Assembly: GCA_963678575.2 (NCBI GenBank)
Contig: CAXXHV010000002.1
Location: 2,170,001-2,234,000, forward strand
DNA from: Pleomorphochaeta sp963678575
GTDB lineage: Bacteria; Spirochaetota; Spirochaetia; Sphaerochaetales; Sphaerochaetaceae
Reading direction: 5' to 3'
DNA: 64,000 nucleotides
Made by a program: the position numbers and the translations under genes
In this document: positions 35,759 through 44,387 of the stretch, piece by piece
How the letters are laid out: every line of letters starts with the position of its first letter
How positions within the stretch are numbered: position 1 is the stretch's first letter
The notes under the pieces: generated by a model
The model's input: the letters and a program-made list of their open reading frames with translations, nothing else
What the model was told of the DNA's origin: nothing
Databases searched by the model: none

Positions 35759-36805
35759 ATGAAAAAAGAAAATGGTAAAATTATTTTAACTGGAGCTATT
35801 ATTGGTATAGCTGCTGTTATTCTTGTTATGTTAGGCAATCCAAAAAACATGGGTTTTTGTATTGCTTGTTTTATTAGGGATATTACAGGAAGTCTTAAGT
35901 TACATAGTGTTGAAAAACTTCAGTATGCTAGACCTGAAATATTTGCAATAATTATAGGTTCGTTTGTTGTAGCAAAAATTAAAGGAGAATTTAAAACAAC
36001 TGGTGGTTCTTCACCTATTTTAAGATTCATTCTTGGATTCTTTATTATGATAGGAGCTTTAGTATTCTTAGGTTGTCCTCTTAGATTAGTCTTAAGATTA
36101 GGCGGTGGAGATGGCAAAGCAATATTTGCTTTAATTGGTTTTATTGGTGGTATATATGCTGGTTCAAAATTCTTAGGCCAAGGCTTTTCTTTGGGAAGAA
36201 CATATAAAATAGAAAACCATGGTAGTTATAGTTTTATGGCAGTTTTAGTATTTTTAACAATCCTATCAGTATTTAATTTAATTGGTAAACCAGATCTTAT
36301 TGCCCATGCACCTTTTATTGCAAGCTTCCTTTTTGCAATAGTTGTTGGCGTAATGGCTCAAAGAACACGTTTCTGTATGGTTGGTGGATATCGTGATATT
36401 TTCTTATTTAAAGATTTTAAGTTATTCTTAGGTACTCTTTCATTATTTGTTGTTGTTCTAATTGGAAATATTGTAACAGGACAATTTTCTTTCTCAATTA
36501 CTTTAAGTAATGCTCTTTGGTATTTCTTATCAATGGGATTAGTAGGATTTGCAGCAGCTCTTGCTGGAGGTTGTCCATTAAGACAATTAGTTCTTGCAGG
36601 TGAAGGTAACACTGACAGTATGCTTACAATATTAGGAATGGTTTTTGGAGCAGCAATATCACATAACTTTGCAATAGCTTCATCTCCTACTACAGTAAAT
36701 ACAAATGGTAAAATTGCGGTAATTGTTGGACTAGTATTAGTTACTATAATAGCAATTTTGATTACAAATCAAAAGAAAAATGAATTAAAGAATTTAGGTT
36801 TATAG
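35759..36805 (+). CDS. yedE: YedE/YeeE family putative selenium transporter
   Basis: 348 residues with nine or ten hydrophobic helices. The paired YeeE-type motifs with cysteines are GFCIACFIRD, LGCPLRLVLRLGGGDG, RFCMVGGYRD and GGCPLRQLVLAGEGNTD. These Cys are proposed to pass sulfur or selenium compounds through the membrane. Two adjacent ATGs are possible; the second (35759) is better spaced from GGGAG. It leads a cluster with yedF-like, DUF3343 and selD genes, the standard selenium-metabolism neighbourhood. Confidence 0.88.
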   Translation: MKKENGKIILTGAIIGIAAVILVMLGNPKNMGFCIACFIRDITGSLKLHSVEKLQYARPEIFAIIIGSFVVAKIKGEFKTTGGSSPILRFILGFFIMIGALVFLGCPLRLVLRLGGGDGKAIFALIGFIGGIYAGSKFLGQGFSLGRTYKIENHGSYSFMAVLVFLTILSVFNLIGKPDLIAHAPFIASFLFAIVVGVMAQRTRFCMVGGYRDIFLFKDFKLFLGTLSLFVVVLIGNIVTGQFSFSITLSNALWYFLSMGLVGFAAALAGGCPLRQLVLAGEGNTDSMLTILGMVFGAAISHNFAIASSPTTVNTNGKIAVIVGLVLVTIIAILITNQKKNELKNLGL

Positions 36806-36814
36806 GAGAAATTT

Positions 36815-37033
36815 ATGGACAATAAAAATATAATAGATGCAAGAGGGTTAAGTTGCCCAGTACCAGTTGTGTTAACAAAAAAAGCAATTGAAAAAGGTCC
36901 TGCTTCTTTACAAGTAATTGTAGATAATGTTGCAGCAAAAGAAAATGTAAGCCGTTTTGCTACTGCTATGGGATACTCAATTAAACTTGAAGAAAGAGAT
37001 AATGATGAAACATTATTGATTCTTGAGAAATAA
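36815..37033 (+). CDS. yedF: TusA/YedF-like sulfur or selenium carrier
   Basis: 72 residues, a complete SirA/TusA domain. IIDARGLSCPVPVVLTKKAIE contains the CPxP motif with Cys14, which carries a persulfide or selenide. The longer YedF form has an extra C-terminal domain; here only the N-terminal TusA-like part is present. TAGGAG precedes the ATG, and it is tightly packed between yedE and the DUF3343 gene. It probably relays selenium from YedE or the desulfurase to SelD. Confidence 0.85.
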   Translation: MDNKNIIDARGLSCPVPVVLTKKAIEKGPASLQVIVDNVAAKENVSRFATAMGYSIKLEERDNDETLLILEK

Positions 37034-37035
37034 TA

Positions 37036-37269
37036 ATGAAAGATTTTGTATTAACATTTAATACTCAGTTAGATGCAATTATTGCAAAAAAATATTGTGA
37101 AAAAGAAAATATTTTTTGCAAATTAGCTCCAGTACCAAGATGTTTATCATCTTCTTGTGGAACTTGTGCATTTGTAAAATTAGATACTATATCTTTACTT
37201 TCCTCCTTGGAAATTGAAGATATATATCTATCTGAAACAGGAGGTTTTAAAAAGTATGAAAGAAGTTAA
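37036..37269 (+). CDS. DUF3343 putative Se/S carrier protein
   Basis: 77 residues. DUF3343 proteins are small and Cys-bearing. Here FVLTFNTQLDAIIAKKYCEKENIFCKLAPVPRCLSSSCGTCAFVKLD shows the conserved PR-x-(I/L)-SSSCGTC-like motif. The family recurs next to yedE, yedF and selD and is thought to move selenium or sulfur, but no reaction is proven. Its last 14 bases overlap the start of selD and contain that gene's ribosome site. Confidence 0.82.
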   Translation: MKDFVLTFNTQLDAIIAKKYCEKENIFCKLAPVPRCLSSSCGTCAFVKLDTISLLSSLEIEDIYLSETGGFKKYERS

Positions 37270-38278
37270 ATTAACATCCCTAGTAAAAACTAGTGGATGT
37301 GCAGCAAAGTTACCTCCAAAAAAACTAGAAGAAGTATTAAAAACACTTCCTAGTTATAAATCCCCTAACTTATTAGAAGATTTTACAGGTAATGAAGATG
37401 CTCTTGCCTTTGATTTAGGGAACAACAGAGTTATGGTCCAAAGTGTAGACTTTTTTCCACCAATGGTTGATGATCCATATATCTTCGGACAAGTTGCAGC
37501 TGCTAATGCCATTTCTGATATTTATGCTATGGGCTGCGAACCTAGTATTGCACTCAATTTATTATGTATTCCATCTTGTTTAGAAGATTCTGTAATGCAA
37601 CAAATTCTTAAAGGTGGTGTTGATAAAGCAATTGAAGCAAACTGTGTTATTGCTGGTGGACATACAATAAGTGACCCCACTCCAAAATATGGCTTGTGTG
37701 TTACTGGCTTTGGCACAAAAGACAATCTTTGGAAAAATCATGGAGCTAAAATTGATGATGTTCTAGTTCTCACAAAGAAAATTGGTGTTGGAGTTATAAA
37801 CACAGCAACCAAAGCTGAAATGGTAGATGATAAATTGAAAAAAGAAGCCTTATTATCTATGACTACTTTAAATAAAAAAGCTAAAGAAGTTGCTAGTAAT
37901 TATAAGATTTCTTGTGCCACAGATGTAACTGGATTTTCATTAATTGGGCACTCTATTGAAATGGTTGGAAGTGAAAACTATTCTATAAAAATTGATAGTA
38001 ATAAAGTTCCCATGTTTGACGGAGTTCTTGAATTAGCTAGATTTGGGTTACTTGCAGAAGGTATGTATCACAACAGAGACTTTAGTGACAAAAAAGTAAC
38101 TTATTTAAATAATATCAAAACTGAAATTGTAGATTTATTACATGATCCACAAACTTCAGGAGGGCTTTTATTAGCATTAAATAAGGAAGATGCTCAAAAA
38201 TTAGTAAAAGAATTAGATGATGCTTGGATAATTGGAGAAGTTATTGAAAAACAACAAACTCCACTTATAATTGTATAA
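37256..38278 (+). CDS. selD: Selenide, water dikinase (selenophosphate synthase)
   Basis: 340 residues from the ATG at 37256, chosen because AGGAGG lies 10 bases upstream. The N-terminal catalytic loop is LVKTSGCAAKLPP, with Cys15 encoded by TGT (not a UGA selenocysteine codon) and Lys18. ATP and Mg sites are seen in ALAFDLGNNRVMVQSVDFFPPMVDDP, AANAISDIYAMGCEP and VIAGGHTISDPTPKYGL. It makes selenophosphate for selenocysteine or selenouridine. It closes the selenium operon before a strong terminator. selA and selB are not in this window. Confidence 0.93.
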   Translation: MKEVKLTSLVKTSGCAAKLPPKKLEEVLKTLPSYKSPNLLEDFTGNEDALAFDLGNNRVMVQSVDFFPPMVDDPYIFGQVAAANAISDIYAMGCEPSIALNLLCIPSCLEDSVMQQILKGGVDKAIEANCVIAGGHTISDPTPKYGLCVTGFGTKDNLWKNHGAKIDDVLVLTKKIGVGVINTATKAEMVDDKLKKEALLSMTTLNKKAKEVASNYKISCATDVTGFSLIGHSIEMVGSENYSIKIDSNKVPMFDGVLELARFGLLAEGMYHNRDFSDKKVTYLNNIKTEIVDLLHDPQTSGGLLLALNKEDAQKLVKELDDAWIIGEVIEKQQTPLIIV

Positions 38279-38295
38279 ATCTTAATTTAGTGATT

Positions 38296-38331
38296 AATAA
38301 ACCAGCTTATAAAAAGCTGGTTTATTTTTTT
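38296..38331 (+). terminator. Terminator of the selenium operon
   Basis: AATAAACCAGCTT (38296-38308) pairs with AAGCTGGTTTATT (38314-38326) around ATAAA. TTTTTTT continues the U-run. Confidence 0.9.
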
Positions 38332-38440
38332 ATCATTATTTTATTGACCAAAACCATTTAAAAAATTTAAGCTGATTTAATGTAAACACATTTCAAAACA
38401 TTTTAATAAAAAAGATTATACTAAAGTTAAAACAAAATAA

Positions 38441-38779
38441 TCAGCTCAAAATTTTTTTGATAATAATCTTAATGTAATAAATAAAGCCCTAATAATAATT
38501 GAATATATGAATAAAAGTTATATTTATATTAACGCTCAAGAATATATTGACGCTTATATTGGTAATAATCCTGATATATTATTAATACCAAAAAATGAAC
38601 ATCATCTTGTTGTCGATATGACAATATCTCGATTTTCCTAGGGAAAAATTTAAGAAACGTTAAAACATATTCCTGTTGGTTAATGGAAAGACTCATCACT
38701 TTTTATTGGATTAAATTTGTTTGCATTCTTAATTTTAGTAGGATTTTCAATATCTATGATTACAAAACAATATAAATAG
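38441..38779 (+). pseudogene. Decayed gene for a small protein with a C-terminal membrane helix
   Basis: One reading frame stays protein-like across about 330 bases but is cut by stops at 38639 (TAG), 38651 (TAA) and 38681 (TAA), with another at 38438. Between them it encodes NAQEYIDAYIGNNPDILLIP, NEHHLVVDMTISRFS, ETLKHIPVG and WKDSSLFIGLNLFAFLILVG, a membrane helix, then FSISMITKQYK and a proper TAG at 38777-38779. All pieces share one frame, so decay was by nonsense change rather than frameshift. The family is not recognised. The longest intact piece from an ATG is 44 codons (38507-38641). The gap from 38332 to 38440 holds nothing clear. Confidence 0.55.
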
Positions 38780-38790
38780 GAATATCTAAT

Positions 38791-38856
38791 ATGAAAAATT
38801 TTAATAAAAGTATTCCTCTAAATGAAAAGATATGGAATAAAATATTAAACATTTAG
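38791..38856 (+). pseudogene. 21-codon ORF, probable remnant of the next gene in a decayed operon
   Basis: ATG at 38791 follows TAGGAA by a few bases and opens MKNFNKSIPLNEKIWNKILNI before TAG at 38854. It sits 11 bases after the decayed gene. It could be a live microprotein, but its position and abrupt stop suggest a truncated reading frame. Confidence 0.35.
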
Positions 38857-38896
38857 ACAAAAAAGATATATAATTATAATTAATAGGAGAATAACT

Positions 38897-39391
38897 ATGA
38901 AAAAAATTTATCTTGCAGGTGGCTGCTTTTGGGGGACTCAATATTTCTTTTCTCTTGTTCCTGGCGTAATAAAAACTCAAGTGGGGTATTCTAATGGAAC
39001 AAAAGAGAACCCTAGCTATGAAGAAGTCTGCTCTAAACAATATAACTTTGCAGAAACAGTTGAAGTTACATATGACGAAGACAAAATACAACTTAATATA
39101 ATTTTACAGAAATTCTTTTTGACAATTAATCCAACATCTCTAAATAAACAAGGTGGTGATATTGGGCTACAATATAGAACAGGAATTTATTATTTAGATG
39201 AAAAAACTAAATCAATTGCATCAGAAGAATTAAATAATTTACAAAAAAAATATAAGGAAAAAATTCAAATTGAATTATTACCTTTGGATAATTTCTACAA
39301 GGCTGAAGAATATCATCAAGACTATCTTTACAAAAACCCAAAAGGATATTGCCATATTCCATATGATGTTTTTAAAAAGGCAAAAGAATAA
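38897..39391 (+). CDS. msrA: Peptide methionine sulfoxide reductase A
   Basis: 164 residues. The active-site motif is LAGGCFWGTQYFF with Cys10, encoded by TGC. TQVGYSNGTKENPSYEEVCS, FFLTINPTSLNKQGGDIGLQYRTGIYY and the C-terminal KAEEYHQDYLYKNPKGYC follow; the last Cys can be the resolving residue. It repairs S-methionine sulfoxide in oxidised proteins. TAGGAGA precedes the ATG. It lacks a fused MsrB domain. In many spirochaetes and clostridia MsrA is a selenoprotein; this one is not. Confidence 0.95.
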   Translation: MKKIYLAGGCFWGTQYFFSLVPGVIKTQVGYSNGTKENPSYEEVCSKQYNFAETVEVTYDEDKIQLNIILQKFFLTINPTSLNKQGGDIGLQYRTGIYYLDEKTKSIASEELNNLQKKYKEKIQIELLPLDNFYKAEEYHQDYLYKNPKGYCHIPYDVFKKAKE

Positions 39392-39494
39392 ATTATTTTC
39401 AAAAACAATTCTTTAATTTTTGTATTAAATCAAAATGTCCTTTTCATTCATTTGAAACAATGTATAATTATAACAACCGATTAACAATTTGAAG

Positions 39495-39509
39495 GTAGAA
39501 TTATTCTAC
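39495..39509. promoter_or_regulatory. 15-base palindrome in the leader of the hybrid kinase gene
   Basis: GTAGAA-TTA-TTCTAC lies 17 bases before the ATG and just upstream of the GGAG. It could fold in the mRNA or be an operator. Confidence 0.35.
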
Positions 39510-39526
39510 AATAGAATAGGAGAAAA

Positions 39527-42500
39527 ATGAAAAAAAATAAAAATTTTATATTACTATTTTTAATTATTATTTTACTAAGTAATAACTCCTTATTTTCTTA
39601 TGCTCTAACTACATCTCCTAATACAAAGATTAAAAAAGTAACTATCACAGTGGCGTTTCCAAAAGATTCTGGGTATATAGAAAAAAACACACTTAATACT
39701 TATAGAGGACAGCTTGTTGACTATTTTAATAAACTTGGAGAATATTATAATTTACATTTCAAATATATCTTAACGGAAGACAACGATTCAGCATTAAAGT
39801 TAGTAGAAAAAGGCTTAGCAGACATTAGTTGTCTGCAATATAAAAATAATGATTTAGAAAATCGCTTTGATTATAGTGAATTACAAATAACACTATTGAA
39901 AACACAATTATATACTTTATCAAGTAATACAAAATATTATTTTGATGATTATGAAAATTTCAATTCCATGAAGATAGGAATTAGAAAAGACTTAAATACA
40001 AAAAAAGCATTAAATAATTACGCAAATAAAGGTAATTTCACCTATACTTTATATTACTATAATACTGAAAAAGAATTACAACAGGCTTTAATTAATAAGG
40101 ATGTTGATGCTATAGCTACCGATTATAATATTTTTGCTGATACCACGCTAAAAACAATTGGAACAATAACAAACAAACCTACATATATTATTTCTAAAAA
40201 AGATAATGATATAATGGAAATAATTAATAATTCAATTACTTGGCTTTATCAACATAATTCTAATATATTTCAAGACTTAACTGAAAAGCATTTACAAAAC
40301 CAAAAATCATATACAGAATTTACAAGAGAAGAACTTAATTATATTAATAACAGTCCAATAATACGTGTTGGGTTTTTGCCAGATTCTTACATTCAAAGTC
40401 ATTACGATTATTCAACAAAACAATTCGTAGGAATTTTAGCTGATTATATGAAAGAAATAGAAAAAAAATCAAAGCTTAAATTTAAATTTGTTTCCATTCC
40501 ATATGGAATTAAGGCACAAGAAGCACTATCACAAGGATTATGTGATATTACTCCTTACCTCAACAGAAATGAAGCTACTTTAAATGATAAAAATATTGTT
40601 TCTTCAATGAATTATATAAATATGAGACAATTAATAGCTATAAGAAAAAAAGAATCTTTTAATATAGATGATATAAAGACTATTTCATGCCCTACAAACT
40701 ATCAAGGTCTTTTAAATTATATTTCTAATGAATACCCTGAATGGGAAATTATAAAAACAAATGCAAATAATATTTTAGACCCCTTACTTGCAGGAGTTGT
40801 AGATGTAGCAATAGGAAATGAATATGAATTACGCTATTTAATGCAAAAACCTCAATATTCATCACTTTTATTAACTGAGAGTTACTTAGTTGATATATTC
40901 TTATCAATAGGTATGAGAAGTGATACAAAACCTCAACTTCTTTCAATAATTAATAAATCAATAGAAAATATTAGTGGAAATACCTTAGATTATATTAAAT
41001 TAAAAGGATTACTTACAAATTATAAATATTCTATTTTTGATTCATATTATACAAATAGTATTTTCTTTAATTTACTTATTATCTTATTATTATCTATAAT
41101 AATAAGTTTATTATTATTTACTCATTATCAGAGAAAAACTAATGAAAAAATTAAACAAAACGAAATTGCACTAAATCTAAGTAATAAAAAATTTGAAAAA
41201 GCCAATAAAGCAAAATCTGAGTTTCTTGCTTCAATGTCACATGATTTAAGAACACCTATGAATGCAATTATTGGTCTAACAGAATTGTCAAAAAACAATT
41301 TAAAAAATAAAAAAGATTTGGAATTATATATTAATAAAATTGACCTTTCTTCTAAATACTTATTAGGTCTTATTAATGATATATTAGATATTTCAGCAAT
41401 AGATGATGGAAAGCTTCAAATTTCAAACGATTCTTTCAATTTAAAAGAATTAATACATGAATTAGTTGATTTATATAATGTTAGTAGCCAACAGAGTAAA
41501 ATTGAATTTACAGCTTATATAGAAAATATTGAGCATGAATATCTATTAGGAGATTACTTTAGACTTAAACAAATAATATCTAATTTACTAAGCAATGCTT
41601 TTAAATTTACCTCAAAAAATGGAAAAGTAACATTAGAAATTTCAGAAGAAAAAACAGATCAAAACAATATAATGTTAACAATAAAAGTTTCTGATACAGG
41701 AATTGGTATCCCAAAAGAAGTTCAAAATCAAATATTTAATAAATTTACCCAAGCAGATTCTGGAACATTAAGAAAATATGGAGGCAGTGGATTAGGGCTT
41801 TCTATAGTTAAAAATTTGATACACCTAATGAATGGTAAAATAAAATTAGAAAGTGAAATTTCCAAAGGCTCAACTTTTTATATTTCTATTCCATTAGTTA
41901 TTAATTATGATTCAACAATAACAAAAATCAATCTTGAATCTTATTCAAACTTCAATGCATTAATTATTAATAACGATTTAAAAACTTGCCAATATTTATC
42001 AAATTTATTGAATACTCTGAATATCAAAAATCATTATTGCTTAGAGAAAAATGAATATCTAGACATAATAAAAAACAATTGTGATAAATATAATATATTT
42101 ATAATAGATAACACGTTAGAAACAAATAATTTAAGAATTATTAAATCAATTAATAAAATTTCGAAAAACCCTAATAAAAAAATAATTTTATCAGGTTATG
42201 ATATTACTTATTTAAAAAATGCAAAAAAAACCAATCAAATAAACTACTATTTGCAAAAGCCTATATTTATATCATCAATAATCTTTATTATTGAAAACAT
42301 TTTACAAAATAAAGAATTAAATATTATTGAAAACCACATTATACTAAATCAAAAAAATATAGACTTAAACGTACTTTTATGTGAAGACAATCAAATAAAT
42401 CAACTTGTTGGAAAGAAAATTCTAGAAAGTTTTGGATGTTCTGTAACAATAGCTTCTAACGGCCAAATAGGCTATGAAACATTCATTTTGAAAGGCGATA

Positions 42501-42757
42501 GTGGTTTTGATGTTATTTTAATGGATGTTAGAATGCCTGAAATGGATGGTTATGAAACTACAAGATTAATTAGAAAATCAGATACAAAAACTGGAAAAAC
42601 AATTCCAATTTATGCAATGACTGCTAATGTAATGAAAGAAGACATAGAAACAAGTTCTATAGTTGGTATGAATGGACACATTGCTAAGCCAATAGAAACA
42701 AAAAAACTTTATTATATTTTAGAAAAAATTTGGCTTTCAAAAAAATCAAGCAAGTAA
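39527..42757 (+). CDS. Hybrid sensor histidine kinase with two periplasmic binding-protein-like domains
   Basis: 1076 residues. A signal/anchor helix is followed by two family 3 solute-binding-like domains (about 35-255 and 265-500) and a membrane helix near 512-535. The kinase core shows FLASMSHDLRTPMNAIIGLTELS (phosphorylated His572), NLLSNAFKFTS, DTGIGIP and GGSGLGLSIVKNLIHLM. A degenerate receiver-like region (about 800-930) and a true receiver follow (LLCEDNQINQLVGKKIL, LMDVRMPEMDGYETT with Asp1000). This architecture senses a small periplasmic ligand. No output regulator is adjacent. A monocistronic gene, terminated jointly with the converging citF. Confidence 0.9.
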   Translation: MKKNKNFILLFLIIILLSNNSLFSYALTTSPNTKIKKVTITVAFPKDSGYIEKNTLNTYRGQLVDYFNKLGEYYNLHFKYILTEDNDSALKLVEKGLADISCLQYKNNDLENRFDYSELQITLLKTQLYTLSSNTKYYFDDYENFNSMKIGIRKDLNTKKALNNYANKGNFTYTLYYYNTEKELQQALINKDVDAIATDYNIFADTTLKTIGTITNKPTYIISKKDNDIMEIINNSITWLYQHNSNIFQDLTEKHLQNQKSYTEFTREELNYINNSPIIRVGFLPDSYIQSHYDYSTKQFVGILADYMKEIEKKSKLKFKFVSIPYGIKAQEALSQGLCDITPYLNRNEATLNDKNIVSSMNYINMRQLIAIRKKESFNIDDIKTISCPTNYQGLLNYISNEYPEWEIIKTNANNILDPLLAGVVDVAIGNEYELRYLMQKPQYSSLLLTESYLVDIFLSIGMRSDTKPQLLSIINKSIENISGNTLDYIKLKGLLTNYKYSIFDSYYTNSIFFNLLIILLLSIIISLLLFTHYQRKTNEKIKQNEIALNLSNKKFEKANKAKSEFLASMSHDLRTPMNAIIGLTELSKNNLKNKKDLELYINKIDLSSKYLLGLINDILDISAIDDGKLQISNDSFNLKELIHELVDLYNVSSQQSKIEFTAYIENIEHEYLLGDYFRLKQIISNLLSNAFKFTSKNGKVTLEISEEKTDQNNIMLTIKVSDTGIGIPKEVQNQIFNKFTQADSGTLRKYGGSGLGLSIVKNLIHLMNGKIKLESEISKGSTFYISIPLVINYDSTITKINLESYSNFNALIINNDLKTCQYLSNLLNTLNIKNHYCLEKNEYLDIIKNNCDKYNIFIIDNTLETNNLRIIKSINKISKNPNKKIILSGYDITYLKNAKKTNQINYYLQKPIFISSIIFIIENILQNKELNIIENHIILNQKNIDLNVLLCEDNQINQLVGKKILESFGCSVTIASNGQIGYETFILKGDSGFDVILMDVRMPEMDGYETTRLIRKSDTKTGKTIPIYAMTANVMKEDIETSSIVGMNGHIAKPIETKKLYYILEKIWLSKKSSK

Positions 42758-42758
42758 A

Positions 42759-42808
42759 AAAATGACTCTAATCAAAAAAGGGGTTACTTTTTCAAAAAGA
42801 GTTATTTT
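42759..42808. terminator. Nested hairpins between the hybrid kinase gene and citF
   Basis: An outer stem, AAAATGACTCT (42759-42769) with AGAGTTATTTT (42798-42808, one G-U pair), encloses AAAAAG (42775-42780) paired with CTTTTT (42787-42792). It lies between two converging stop codons and can serve both directions. Confidence 0.6.
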
Positions 42809-42824
42809 ATATATAAAGTTCTAT

Positions 42825-44378
42825 TTAACTCTCATCTAGATCCTCTTTTATTTGATATATTAAATCAATAATAGAACCATCTCTATAGGTTACAACACCA
42901 ACAACTTTATCTGTGTATTCAATTGCATGACCTTTTCCAACTAAACTCATTGCTTTATCTCTTAAGTTTTCTATCGTTGTTAAATATAAATCTGTCTTGG
43001 ATAATTTTTCAAGTAAATCCTTTCTTTCAGGATTTATTGCAATACCTTGATCTGTTACCACGACATCTACACTTTTCCCTGGGGTTACAATTGTATTAAC
43101 TCTTTCTACAACACTAGCAATCCTTCCTCGTGTTAAAGGACAAACTATAATTGAAACTGATGCTCCAGCGGCTGTGTCTTGATGACCTCCAATAGCTCCT
43201 CTTATAACTCCATCTGAACCAGTTAATACATTAACATTAAAATCAACATCAACTTCTAAAGCAGATAAAATAACAACATCTAATTGATTAACTGCAGTAC
43301 CTGGATTATTAGGACTAGCATAATAATAAGCTGAAATTTGTTGATGAAATCTATTATTTTTTAAACTTTGCGCTGCCTCTATGTCAAAAGATTGAACATC
43401 TAAAATCTTTTTAATCAAACCTTCTTCATGCAATTTAACCATAACTCCAGTTACACCACCTAAAGCAAAATTTGCTTTAATATTTTTCTTTATCATTTTT
43501 TCTCTAAGAAACCTTGCTGTGGCAAGAGATGCTCCACCACTGCCCATTTGAAGAGAGAAACCTTCTTTAAATACACCACTAGCTTCAATAACCTCTGCTG
43601 TAGTTTCTGCTATTAATAATTCCTTAGGATTTTTTGTAAATCGAGTCGCTCCACTCATTATTCCATTTGGATCTCCAATTGCATCAACCTTGACTACATA
43701 ATTTACATCACTTTGAAATATTCCTGCAGGCAAATTAGGAAAAGGCACTAAATTATCTGTCAAAATAATTACACAATTAGCATATTGCGCATCTGTTTTC
43801 GCATAACCTAAAGATCCACAAATAATTCCATTATCATGATCTCTAGAATATCCATTTGCATTACCAAATGAATCACAAGAAGGTGCTCCTAAAAAAGCAA
43901 CATCAATTTTTATGTCTCCATTCTTTATTGCATATGCACGACCGCCATGAGATCTAAAAATAACAGGAATATCTAACAGTCCTCTAGAAACAGCTTCAGC
44001 TAAATCTCCTCTCATTCCACTTGTCTCAATTCTAGTAACAACTCCATTTTTAATATGTTCAATTAAAGGAGAATGGACAGATAATAAGGAAGAAGCTGCT
44101 AAAGTTAAATTTTTTATTCCTTTTTTTGCAATAACATTCATTACATCATTTAAAACAAAGTCTCCATCTCTAAAATGGTGATGAAAAGAAATAGTCATAC
44201 CATCTTTAAGTTTGCTCTTATCGATGGCTTCTTCAATGCTATAAATTACTTTAGATTCATATACTTCTCTTTCAAGACAGGATTTTCTATCTTTATATAT
44301 TTGATCGCTTGTAAAGAGATGATGTAATTGTTCTAAATTACCAAATTTTGGAAGTTTATCTTTATCCTTAATATTCAT
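42825..44378 (-). CDS. citF: Citrate lyase alpha subunit (citrate:acetyl-ACP transferase)
   Basis: 517 residues, normal for CitF. The CoA-transferase-like fold shows MTISFHHHFRDGDFVLNDVM, SFGNANGYSRDHDNGIICGSLGYAKTDAQYA, GATRFTKNPKELLIAETTAEVIE and FNVNVLTGSDGVIRGAIGGHQDTAAGA, all conserved in the family. It swaps acetyl for citryl on the acyl carrier CitD. GGAG precedes the ATG, and citE lies 9 bases upstream in the same operon. Last gene of citDEF, followed by a shared terminator. Confidence 0.96.
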   Translation of the reverse strand: MNIKDKDKLPKFGNLEQLHHLFTSDQIYKDRKSCLEREVYESKVIYSIEEAIDKSKLKDGMTISFHHHFRDGDFVLNDVMNVIAKKGIKNLTLAASSLLSVHSPLIEHIKNGVVTRIETSGMRGDLAEAVSRGLLDIPVIFRSHGGRAYAIKNGDIKIDVAFLGAPSCDSFGNANGYSRDHDNGIICGSLGYAKTDAQYANCVIILTDNLVPFPNLPAGIFQSDVNYVVKVDAIGDPNGIMSGATRFTKNPKELLIAETTAEVIEASGVFKEGFSLQMGSGGASLATARFLREKMIKKNIKANFALGGVTGVMVKLHEEGLIKKILDVQSFDIEAAQSLKNNRFHQQISAYYYASPNNPGTAVNQLDVVILSALEVDVDFNVNVLTGSDGVIRGAIGGHQDTAAGASVSIIVCPLTRGRIASVVERVNTIVTPGKSVDVVVTDQGIAINPERKDLLEKLSKTDLYLTTIENLRDKAMSLVGKGHAIEYTDKVVGVVTYRDGSIIDLIYQIKEDLDES

Positions 44379-44387
44379 ATATTTCTC

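Noticed and set aside
37256..37300. Selenocysteine in SelD
   Set aside because: The catalytic codon is TGT and the frame is open without UGA, so this is the Cys form.
38897..38926. Selenocysteine MsrA
   Set aside because: The active-site codon is TGC; no in-frame UGA is present.
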